DNA of 10,408 bases, taken from NCBI GenBank assembly GCA_005223375.1, contig RXOD01006420.1, forward strand, positions 1-10,408, in the 5' to 3' direction. The notes below the pieces were generated by a model, which had not been told where the DNA came from, did no database searches, and saw nothing but the letters and a program-made list of their open reading frames with translations. This document shows positions 1-5,840 of the stretch, one piece after another (the first letter of the stretch is position 1; each line of letters begins with the position of its first letter). The position numbers were made by a program, and so were the translations under genes. This stretch comes from Amoebophrya sp. AT5.2 (lineage: Eukaryota > Sar > Dinophyceae > Syndiniales > Amoebophryaceae).

Positions 1-6
1 AACATT

Positions 7-22
7 TCAATCAATCAATCAA
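7..22. repeat. TCAA microsatellite, four units
   Basis: Four perfect tandem copies of tcaa overlap the stop codon of the small minus-strand frame. This is a simple sequence repeat. It is consistent with the frame running into intron or untranslated DNA here. Confidence 0.8.
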
Positions 23-288
23 TACGAGTGTAGTACCACGGCGTAAAGCGGCGGTGCTGGAGCAGGTTCCACGACTTTCCGGATGAGCCTCGTGACATCC
101 CTTTCCATGATCCATTTTGCGGAGCCGGCATACTCCACGAAAATGGATCCCGGGGGGACCCTCTCGCCGCGGTCCACGACGTTGTCGTGCGCTGATACAA
201 TCTTTTGAACCACGCCGCGCAAATACTGGCCCTGGGAGTTGGACCATACTTCCACGGCCTCACCCACGAAAAAAGCCAGCTGCACCAT
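19..288 (-). CDS. Small protein or exon with SH3/Tudor-like module
   Basis: The frame encodes about 89 residues from the first in-frame ATG (288) to a TGA at 19-21. Its core reads FVGEAVEVWSNSQG then QYLRGVV, later IFVEYAGSAKWIMERDVTRLIR. The pattern (G..V..WS.S.G.YL.G.V, a strand, then KWI..DV..L) is that of a short SH3/Tudor-like beta-barrel module that I know as common in dinoflagellate and apicomplexan-relative proteins, where it is usually written YSxSxGRWIPAxV. That resemblance is from memory, not a search. The module ends near the end of the frame, and possible donors (GTACTA, GTATTG) lie just before the stop, so this is probably one exon of a longer gene continuing past the window start. 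Upstream the frame stays open to about 390, so the 5' end could also be a splice acceptor, for example after GGTGCAG. The function is unknown; a protein or ligand-binding adaptor role is a guess. Confidence 0.5.
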   Translation of the reverse strand: MVQLAFFVGEAVEVWSNSQGQYLRGVVQKIVSAHDNVVDRGERVPPGSIFVEYAGSAKWIMERDVTRLIRKVVEPAPAPPLYAVVLHSY

Positions 289-1264
289 CCGTTTCACATT
301 GGTTGTTGTTATCGCGCGGTGGGTATATTGTAGTCGTGTGGTGGAGGGACAGGGAGGTATTGAAACATTATTAACATTAAATTTAAATTAATAAAAATAA
401 TGTAAAAGTAAGTAGTACGGGTACGAAAGGGGAGCAGGAGGAGCTGCGTAATGATGAAATAGAAGCGGTACACTTTCTTATGAATGTAGCTGTAGAAAGA
501 TGCTTCACCTATTCCTTTTGTCGATGTTGTTGCTGCCACCCTCCGTGGTTCATCCCCGCCCCCTAACCGCCGCCCCTGCTGGGTGTGAAATGTTGGGTCC
601 CTGTGGTCCAAGATTGACGGCGAGATGAAAAAATTCACGAGGAGCCAGTCCCAAAATACAAAAACTCTGTGACACAGGACGCACGAGCAGAGACAATGTG
701 CAATTGTTCTTAACGACATTAAAATCAGTCTGAGTCATCTCTTCCTCTCTCTCAGCCGATTTGCTCGCCTTTCAGTCAACGCTCTGGTCAACTACACACC
801 TGTTCCCGAAAATAAACGCTGCAGTGAGGCGGCAGAACAAAAAAATGAAATACCGAAAGGCGTCACGGTGTGACTGATGCTGATCATCTTCCTGCTAGAA
901 AAACCGAGCGCTTCCATGATGTCCACCACTGTAGTTGTACTCTCCTATTTGTTTTTATTATTTTCATCGTATTGATTCAGCAAGCTTTTCCACCAAATCA
1001 GCTTCTGCTTCATCAGCTTCATCAGCCTCGGGCATGATCCATATAGTAATCTATCTGAGCAACCGAAACATCACTTCGTTTCCAAAAGAAAGACGACGCG
1101 GGAAAAGTCATTGCCATGCAGATTGGATTTGGACCAGCGATTTGGATTTCATCAATTTTTTTTTTTAATTGTCGCACGCGGTCGCTATGGCTGGTGTGAC
1201 CGCGCGAACCTCTATCTCCTTGATGACCACAAGAACTAACTAAGAAAGTAAAAGTATGCTAACG
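289..1264. other. Intergenic spacer, mostly non-coding
   Basis: This spacer separates the PPR-SMR stop codon from the next downstream gene on the same strand. It is richer in A and T than the flanking genes, with AT-rich runs near 361-405 and a T run near 1155-1168. It must hold the 3' end of the PPR-SMR transcript and the promoter or trans-splice region of the 19-288 gene. A pyrimidine-rich tract ending in ctcag lies at about 738-755 on the plus strand, but no plus-strand gene follows it. The only piece that looks coding is the short acidic segment at 964-1050, listed separately. A 136-residue minus frame (309-719) is discussed under rejected items. Confidence 0.6.
964..1050 (-). other. Orphan acidic C-terminal exon candidate
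   Basis: Reading the minus strand from 1050 to the TGA at 964-966 gives 28 residues. They include MPEADEADEAEAD followed by LVEKLAESIR, an acidic, helix-forming C-terminus quite unlike the surrounding spacer. Just upstream is ...CAGATAG, so ATAG|ATT could be a splice acceptor in phase 0. An in-frame ATG at 1035 would instead make a 23-residue peptide. One way to own it is as an alternative last exon of the PPR-SMR gene, with donor CGA|GTGTTT at 1282 and a 232-bp intron; that would replace the last five residues of the SMR protein. It could also be the tail of a small undetected gene. The imperfect 9-bp tandem repeat ttcatcagc explains part of the composition, so chance is possible. Confidence 0.25.
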
Positions 1265-4200
1265 CTAAGACTTTCGAAACACTCGTATGCGGCCTGCGTT
1301 CGGAAAATCCCAGCTGAGCAGATCCTGAAATTCGTGCAGGAAAGCTTCGACCGCGAGGCGGAGGTGCGGGACGCCGTCCTTGTTGTGGCTCCCACGCCCC
1401 ACAACGAACACTATCTCACCACACGATGGCTTCGAGAGCTGCGAAAGAAATCGCTTTTCCCGCAAGACGTTCCAGACCGCGAAGACGGCGAGCTGACGCG
1501 AGTATCGGTGCAGGTCGAGCTGCAATTTCTCCTCGCTGACCGCACTCGGCCCGGGAAAGAAGCGCGCCCGCACCGCCTCCGCATAGACCATGAGGAGCTG
1601 CTTTGTGAAAGTGTGGCTCGTCCTGCTTGGTCGTGGTACTATTCGTTGGTCGTCGTCGTGGGAATCCTCACCCGCCGAAGACTCCCACTCCAAGAAAGAG
1701 TCGGAGAAATCGCGGTAGTCGCGACGCACAACTACGTCCTGTTCGTGCTGGTCCCCTGAGCAGTTGTTCTTCACCTCCACGTGAAACCTCCCGCACGCAT
1801 GCAGCAAGATGTCGAGCATCACGTCGAAGGTTTCGTACGTCTTTCGGGCGGTGTTCGCGAACACCTCGCGCAGCGCAAACCAGACAATCCTGCTGCGCGA
1901 CGTGTCCTTCGCCGCTCCAGCACCAGTGGCCGCCGCCGGTTCCTGCTCTTGCTCCACGACCAGCAGGTTGAGGCACGCCTGCAGCGCGAGGTGTCGCCCC
2001 GTGCGGTTCGCGTTCGCCACGGAGCGCGGCAGCCTGGAGTACAGCGTTAGCACTTTCCGATACGAACGCCGGTGCAGAAGGGCCGTCAACGCGGCGTTCA
2101 CGCTCACCAAGGACGGCGCACAGCCGTACGTTTGCCGCATGGTGAGAAGGAGCGCCTCGGGGTCCGGGCACCTGGCGAAAAGCGGGACGAACAGAGCGGC
2201 GTCCGCGTGGAGCAACTTATTTTGAGATGAACTGAAACTTGGAACAGGTATTTCTATTTTTTCAGAACTTGGAACGCCGCTCTGCCGAATTTGGAACAGG
2301 TATTTTTTCAGGCACAGCTCCACCTCTTCCCAGGGCCGCAGGAACTGAAACACGGCCAGGTACTGCGTCACCACCTGCAGGGACACAGCGAACTTCCGCG
2401 GGCGCATTTCCTGTTCGAGCAAACTCTCCATCTCCGCGAGGATCTGTTCGGCGCCGGTTTCGAGGTTTGGGGAGCCGAAGCTTTCGTTTGGTTGCAGACA
2501 CGACTTGGCGAGCACCATCACGAAGTGACAGTAGTTGGACGCGGAGGCCCGCTCAATCGCTTTCCGGAAGTACTCGCGCGCACCTCCGGCGGACAGACAA
2601 GGCAGGATCGCGTTGTGCGTGCGCTCCTCGCGAACTATGCCGTGGCCGTCCATGGCGGCGGCGAAGCGGGCGGCAACCTCCTCCCTCAAGCGGCCTCCTC
2701 CCTCAAGCGGGCGGCAACCTCCTCCCTCAACCGCCGCGCGATCTCCGAGATCCGCTTGAGGGAGGAGATTGCCGACGCGCGCCTTGATGGACTCGGCGAC
2801 GATTTGGTTCCCGCCGTGGTTTCCGTTTCCGGCCGCCGCCCCGCCGCCCGCACTGCTGGAGGACGAAGCCGATCCCCCCTGCTGTCCTCCGAACGCGGAG
2901 GGCGCGCCGCCCGATGACGGCTGGCCGAAGGGCAGTCCATGCTGGTTATGATGATGCGCCGCTCCCCTCCGATCCTCCGTGAGAGCTTCCGCGGCTTCCC
3001 CCCCGGGCCAAGCGAGCTGGGCCTCGCTCAGCTCGGGCTCCACGTGGCTCCCAAGTCCGACATGGCTCACCTCCAAGTCCGACATGGCTCCCAGCATCTC
3101 GCGCAGCGCATCGGCATTCGCGGTGCGCACACCACGCAGAGCGGCATTGCACATGGCGGTCGTGGCTTTCCCCCAGGTGACCGTGCGGGAAAGCAACACC
3201 CAGACGTCACGCAGCTGGTGGGCGGAGGAGAGTGTCGCGAGCAGAGTCACATAGGTGCTCTCGGTCGGCTGCAGGGAAGGAATAGAAGTAAACGCACGAA
3301 ACAACCGCAACGCAATCTGCGGCGCTTTCTTTTCCCGCCCGCGGCGGTCCTGCTGCGCAAGGATACAGCTGGCGCTGCCCACTTCATCTTCTACTTCTTC
3401 TGTGGCGTAGGGCAAAGACGTGGAGCAGATCATTCCAGTTCCAGCGGCGGAGGTCGAGGTTCCGTCATGTACTGGTTCTGCCTCATCCGCCAGTGGTAGA
3501 TGAAGCGCTTTATCGCAGGCATTCAGCAGGTGGTTCAGGCTCGCGACGTCTGGAGAAAAGAGGGGCGTTTTTCTGTTCGCAGTCCTCGGCGCCTTCTTCA
3601 CGAGAGCCGCAGCATCCTCTTCACCTGGCAATCGGGAAGTGCCGGGCTTTTCCTTTGTCTTCTCTTCTCGCGAGGACGTGTTGGGCGTCAGCGTCTTAGG
3701 CTTTTGGTTTTGACTTTGAAGAATTTGATTGCATCTACTAGCGACTTTTTCTTCATGAGCTTTTTCCCAGTCAGTTTTCTGTAGTTGTAGTTCTCGGAGC
3801 AGGGACGCAAGCGGTGTTTCATTCGATGGCGATGTTGTCGCTGGTGTCGGGGTCGTGGCGCTTCCGCCTCCCGAAGATAAAGGCAAAGGCTCCACGTCTA
3901 CGTACTTAGCGAAAAGCCGGAGCGCGTCGTCGAGGCGGCCGAGTTGTGCGTAGCTTTGCAAACACTGGTGCCACACCCGCCGCCGCGTGCACAGAGAGAG
4001 AATCGCTTCTATGTCCTCCGCGGGGGCCCATGAGGAAGGAGTGCCGGTACTTCTACAGGGTACTGGAGCAGGGCCCCTCCTTTTAATCCGCGGCCCATTG
4101 CCATTACCATTCGAGTAGCTGCTCAGGGTTAGGACTTTGATCATGGTGCAGGCGCATCGCTGCTGCACAAGGCGAAAAGTCGAGATGTCGCTACTTGATG

Positions 4201-4774
4201 AAGTTGATGTTAACGAAGAAGATGAGGACGCTGGAGGTCGTGCTCGGACCAAGGAATCAAGCGTCTCCCTGTGATGCTGCAGAAAGGCCAGCGGATCCTG
4301 TTGTTGACAGGTGTCGAGCACCACCTGAGTAAGTCGCTCTGCCACCTGCAGCGCAGCCTGGATCCTCTCGGGTTGGCCTGCAGCGCAGCCCGGATCTTCT
4401 AATATGGGTGGAGCAGAGGAAGTCTGAGGACCCATCATGCCTTTCATCGATAAAGAATGTTGTCGTTGATCGTGTGTCGTCGAAGTCGTGACGAATCCCC
4501 GGGTCGTGTTGCTGTTGTGCCAAGTTTTTCCTCCGTGAAAATGGCCAACTACCCTCACGGCGCCGGTCGTGCCTCCGAGATTCTCCATAATGATGCTGCT
4601 TTTTGAAGAAAATTCGCAATGCCGACCGCGACCCACCATTGCTAGAAACCGTAACGAGTCTACAACACTCGACGTTAGGCCTTCACCATTACAGCACTCT
4701 TTCGGCCTTCTCCAGGAGCCAATTGAAGCACTCGTTCGGGCTCCTCCTGGAGCAGGTGCCATGCGCTTCCGCAT
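1265..4774 (-). CDS. PPR-SMR protein (pentatricopeptide repeat with C-terminal SMR domain)
   Basis: A single 1169-residue frame. The C-terminus is a clear SMR (small MutS-related) domain: LDLH at residues 1086-1089, then IVFVVGRGSHNKDG at 1121-1134, a helix with LRLAVEAFL, and the closing PNAGRIRV. These are the LDLH and G-x-G/HSKDG signatures of SMR nuclease or nucleic-acid-binding domains. Upstream are degenerate PPR-like helical pairs around 264-296, 405-425 with 487-515, 535-566, 715-759 and 887-916 (for example SVNAALTALL then SYRKVLTLYSRLP). PPR-SMR proteins act mostly in organelle RNA processing or gene expression, and a mitochondrial or plastid-relic site is likely here; the Arg/Ser/Ala-rich start (MRKRMAPAPGG) would suit a targeting peptide. 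Ser/Gly/Ala-rich linkers occur at 182-196 and 604-658. ATG 4774 is the first after an in-frame TGA at about 4843, but a spliced start at 4998 is possible. Several frame-shifted duplications and possible stopless introns lie inside, so the exact protein is uncertain. Confidence 0.8.
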   Translation of the reverse strand: MRKRMAPAPGGARTSASIGSWRRPKECCNGEGLTSSVVDSLRFLAMVGRGRHCEFSSKSSIIMENLGGTTGAVRVVGHFHGGKTWHNSNTTRGFVTTSTTHDQRQHSLSMKGMMGPQTSSAPPILEDPGCAAGQPERIQAALQVAERLTQVVLDTCQQQDPLAFLQHHRETLDSLVRARPPASSSSSLTSTSSSSDISTFRLVQQRCACTMIKVLTLSSYSNGNGNGPRIKRRGPAPVPCRSTGTPSSWAPAEDIEAILSLCTRRRVWHQCLQSYAQLGRLDDALRLFAKYVDVEPLPLSSGGGSATTPTPATTSPSNETPLASLLRELQLQKTDWEKAHEEKVASRCNQILQSQNQKPKTLTPNTSSREEKTKEKPGTSRLPGEEDAAALVKKAPRTANRKTPLFSPDVASLNHLLNACDKALHLPLADEAEPVHDGTSTSAAGTGMICSTSLPYATEEVEDEVGSASCILAQQDRRGREKKAPQIALRLFRAFTSIPSLQPTESTYVTLLATLSSAHQLRDVWVLLSRTVTWGKATTAMCNAALRGVRTANADALREMLGAMSDLEVSHVGLGSHVEPELSEAQLAWPGGEAAEALTEDRRGAAHHHNQHGLPFGQPSSGGAPSAFGGQQGGSASSSSSAGGGAAAGNGNHGGNQIVAESIKARVGNLLPQADLGDRAAVEGGGCRPLEGGGRLREEVAARFAAAMDGHGIVREERTHNAILPCLSAGGAREYFRKAIERASASNYCHFVMVLAKSCLQPNESFGSPNLETGAEQILAEMESLLEQEMRPRKFAVSLQVVTQYLAVFQFLRPWEEVELCLKKYLFQIRQSGVPSSEKIEIPVPSFSSSQNKLLHADAALFVPLFARCPDPEALLLTMRQTYGCAPSLVSVNAALTALLHRRSYRKVLTLYSRLPRSVANANRTGRHLALQACLNLLVVEQEQEPAAATGAGAAKDTSRSRIVWFALREVFANTARKTYETFDVMLDILLHACGRFHVEVKNNCSGDQHEQDVVVRRDYRDFSDSFLEWESSAGEDSHDDDQRIVPRPSRTSHTFTKQLLMVYAEAVRARFFPGPSAVSEEKLQLDLHRYSRQLAVFAVWNVLREKRFLSQLSKPSCGEIVFVVGRGSHNKDGVPHLRLAVEAFLHEFQDLLSWDFPNAGRIRVFRKS
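2232..2297 (-). other. Candidate stopless 66-bp GT-AG intron inside PPR-SMR gene
   Basis: On the minus strand this begins GTTCCAAATT and ends CAAGTTTCAG. It is AT-richer than its surroundings, matches in phase (phase 2 at both ends), and removal would join ...LKKYL to SSQNKLLHADAALF, a smoother helix join. It contains no in-frame stop, so splicing cannot be told from reading through. The right-hand end of the segment overlaps one of a pair of direct repeats. Confidence 0.3.
2238..2311. repeat. Imperfect direct repeat pair, offset 52 bp, in PPR-SMR frame
   Basis: The plus strand has ttggaacaggta followed by an ...ttttttcag tail at 2238-2265 and again at 2290-2311. The second copy lacks a 6-base tttcta insert. 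A third partial copy (gaacttggaac) sits between them. The two copies are read in different frames by the PPR-SMR protein, as LKKYLFQ and as SEKIEIPVPS. Confidence 0.75.
2664..2730. repeat. Perfect 26-bp direct repeat, offset 41 bp
   Basis: Positions 2664-2689 and 2705-2730 are identical (aagcgggcggcaacctcctc and six more bases), with a third partial copy (cctcctccctcaagcgg) between them. The offset is not a multiple of three, so the frame reads one copy as RLREEVAAR and the other as ...AVEGGGCRP. The same unit is also present inverted at 2752-2773. Confidence 0.85.
2672..2773. repeat. 22-bp inverted repeat flanking about 58 bp
   Basis: The left arm 2672-2693 (starting ggcaacctcctccctc) is the reverse complement of the right arm 2752-2773 (starting ccgcttgagggaggag), with 21 of 22 positions matching. 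The arms sit just inside a possible GT-AG intron of 99 bp (2678-2776, minus strand, donor GTCGGC, acceptor GGAG). Its removal would join ...ESIKAR to VAARFAAAMDG in phase 0. Terminal inverted repeats inside an intron are what introner elements of some protists look like; applying that here is inference. Confidence 0.7.
3051..3090. repeat. Perfect 18-bp tandem repeat, offset 22 bp
   Basis: ccaagtccgacatggctc occurs at 3051-3068 and 3073-3090. The PPR-SMR frame reads them out of step as MSDLEVS and then HVGLGSHV. Between the copies the minus strand reads GAG|GTGAGC, a textbook-like splice donor in phase 0. An in-phase acceptor (AACCAG|CAT) at 2942 would define a stopless 129-bp intron (2942-3070) that removes part of the low-complexity linker. 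Confidence 0.8.
4345..4400. repeat. 24-bp imperfect direct repeat, offset 32 bp
   Basis: cctgcagcgcagcc followed by a one-base difference and ggatc occurs at 4345-4368 and 4377-4400, with 22 of 24 positions identical and an 8-nt spacer. In the PPR-SMR protein the copies are read in different frames, as the EDPGCAAGQ region and as the RIQAALQVA region. Confidence 0.8.
4694..4753. repeat. 26-bp imperfect direct repeat, offset 34 bp, near PPR-SMR start
   Basis: Copies at 4694-4719 and 4728-4753 share 22 of 26 positions (gcactc, ttcgg, ct, ctcc, ggagc) with an 8-nt spacer. The junction also contains an imperfect inverted match, ccaggagc against gctcctcctgg. On the minus strand the copies would give LEEPERVL and LLEKAERVL in two other frames, neither of which is the long PPR-SMR frame. 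They fall in its first 30 codons, which weakens confidence in that N-terminus. Confidence 0.75.
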
Positions 4775-4840
4775 TTTCCAACTCCTTGTGCTTGTCCTTC
4801 TTCCTAGAAGTGTTCCTCGACCTCGTCGTCCTCTGAAATG

Positions 4841-5053
4841 TCAGACAGTGCCGTCGTGTGCTGCTGCTGGCGCCAGGCCATGAGAAAACTGCTGCAAGTG
4901 CCACGGCCAGGGCCAGTAGCTTCCTTTTTTTGTCACAATGCAGGCGACGCGGTCCGCCACCTCCGGCCGGATGCAGGCCAGAATCGAGCGGAGCGCATGA
5001 TCTTCTTGATCGTCGGGATGTTCTGTTGATGAAGATGAAGTTGAAGATAGACG
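4841..5053 (-). other. Orphan coding-like frame or alternative 5' exon of PPR-SMR gene
   Basis: One minus frame is open from after a TAG (5054-5056) to a TGA at 4841-4843. It reads EHPDDQEDHALRSILA followed by CIRPEVADRVACIVTKK, with G or C at most third positions, like real coding DNA here, but it has no ATG. In an overlapping frame, ATG 4998 starts MRSARFWPASGRRWRTASPA, which resembles a mitochondrial presequence. A GT-AG intron 4833-4936 (104 bp, donor GTGACA, acceptor CTGACATTTCAG) would splice it in phase 2 into the PPR-SMR frame upstream of ATG 4774. The two readings are mutually exclusive. I cannot decide between a PPR-SMR 5' exon, the last exon of a small gene, or chance. Confidence 0.3.
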
Positions 5054-5147
5054 CTAGTGAGCAATGATGTAGAAACTTGCTAAAGACTCTCTCTATCTAA
5101 GGCTCTAGCAGTCGCAGTGAGTAGAAACAGCTGCACGGATGATGATC

Positions 5148-5220
5148 GTTAGCGAACACTGTTATTGTTTGAGCTTTCGGGCATTTTTGTTAGCGAACGC
5201 TGTCATTGAGCTTTCGGGCA
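5148..5220. repeat. Intergenic 36/32-bp direct repeat, offset 41 bp
   Basis: gttagcgaac(a/g)ctgt(t/c)att, then gagctttcgggca, occurs at 5148-5183 and at 5189-5220. The second copy lacks a 4-base gttt and the copies are separated by ttttt. It lies outside any convincing gene, so the repeat class is not confined to coding DNA. Confidence 0.8.
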
Positions 5221-5648
5221 GGAACGACACGACCACGAGGCAGCGCATCTTCACGCGCAGGAAAGGTAGCACAGATACTTCCAGGAGAGTGAGTCAGTTA
5301 CAGTTTCATAAGAGGCACACATTCATAGTCATACATCAAGAAAACGACGAGCCGAAATTTCGTGGCAGAAGCATGAACTACCGGTTTCGGCGCGGTTGCG
5401 GTTCCGGTTCTTGGCCGACACGAAAATAAGGATAAGAACCTGCGGCTTTGCCTTTGCGGCCTGAATAATGTTCGTCGCGTTTCCGATGTATTCTTGTCCT
5501 CTTTCGCGTTGTCACTCTTCTACTTTCGGTTTCGCCACTGTTCAGCGGACCAGAAAGAGAAACGCGCGACGTCAGAAGTGGAATAACACGGGATGAGGAT
5601 CATGACGAGGTGGTGGATCATTAATTCAGACTCTAACTCTTGAAGCAC

Positions 5649-5840
5649 TCAACGCCCTGAGCCTGACCGTGCCTGGGACAGCTTCAAGTCCAGCGCGCAG
5701 AGGTGCTCGGAGAGCACCGAAATCTGGTCCTCGTAGCTGCGCTTGGTCTCCACGACGCTAGATTTGAGCTCCTCGCACTCCGCCACCTTCCGCTCGATAA
5801 TGTCCCGCATCGTCTCACGCTCGTCGCTAAGATCTTGGAT
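5649..5840 (-). CDS. Terminal exon of PPP1R21-like gene with family signature
   Basis: This exon codes for 63 residues and a TGA. It begins after acceptor TTTCTCAG and continues the coiled coil without a heptad break (KYHAQ|IQDLSDERETM). It holds the conserved SYEDQ/SEHLC block (about residues 35-48 of the exon) and a short SGSGR tail. It is the best evidence for the identity of the whole gene, and a caller that stops at the longest open frame would miss it and end the protein with an intron-encoded VEDAPLFFVFI. Confidence 0.8.
   Translation of the reverse strand: MQDLSDERETMRDIIERKVAECEELKSSVVETKRSYEDQISVLSEHLCALDLKLSQARSGSGR

Larger units (their letters stand above)
4775..5648. other. Spacer between PPR-SMR start and PPP1R21-like stop
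   Basis: About 870 bp. It should contain the PPR-SMR promoter or 5' untranslated region and the 3' untranslated region of the upstream gene. The half nearer the PPR-SMR gene holds a coding-like minus frame (4841-5053), listed separately. The remainder holds an intergenic direct repeat (5148-5220) and no frame I trust. No RNA gene or recognisable regulatory motif was seen. Confidence 0.6.

Noticed and set aside
309..719. 136-residue minus-strand frame with a hydrophobic start (MSLRTIAHCLCSCVLC...)
   Set aside because: It runs through an AT-rich stretch, has no coding-like third-position bias or recognisable motif, and probably represents spacer or 5' untranslated region of the 19-288 gene. 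A short real exon within it cannot be excluded.
935..1168. 77-residue plus-strand frame
   Set aside because: Its Ser/Ala run is the antisense of the acidic minus-strand segment, and the rest is AT-rich spacer.
2664..2773. CRISPR-like spacing of repeats
   Set aside because: Only two full direct copies and a partial one, no uniform spacers, and the DNA is eukaryotic coding sequence.
2291..2917. 208-residue plus-strand open frame
   Set aside because: Antisense to the PPR-SMR coding region, with composition-driven Arg/Gly/Ala content and no domain.
2686..2940. Alternative minus frame reading ISEIARRLREEVAARLREEAA
   Set aside because: It looks helical and natural at its end, but upstream it is Arg/Pro-rich nonsense while the long frame has the clear linker and PPR continuation. 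It is better explained as a frame-shifted repeat copy.
5139..5429. 96-residue plus-strand frame with ATG start
   Set aside because: It contains the intergenic direct repeat, lacks coding bias and any motif, and would be the only plus-strand gene in the window.
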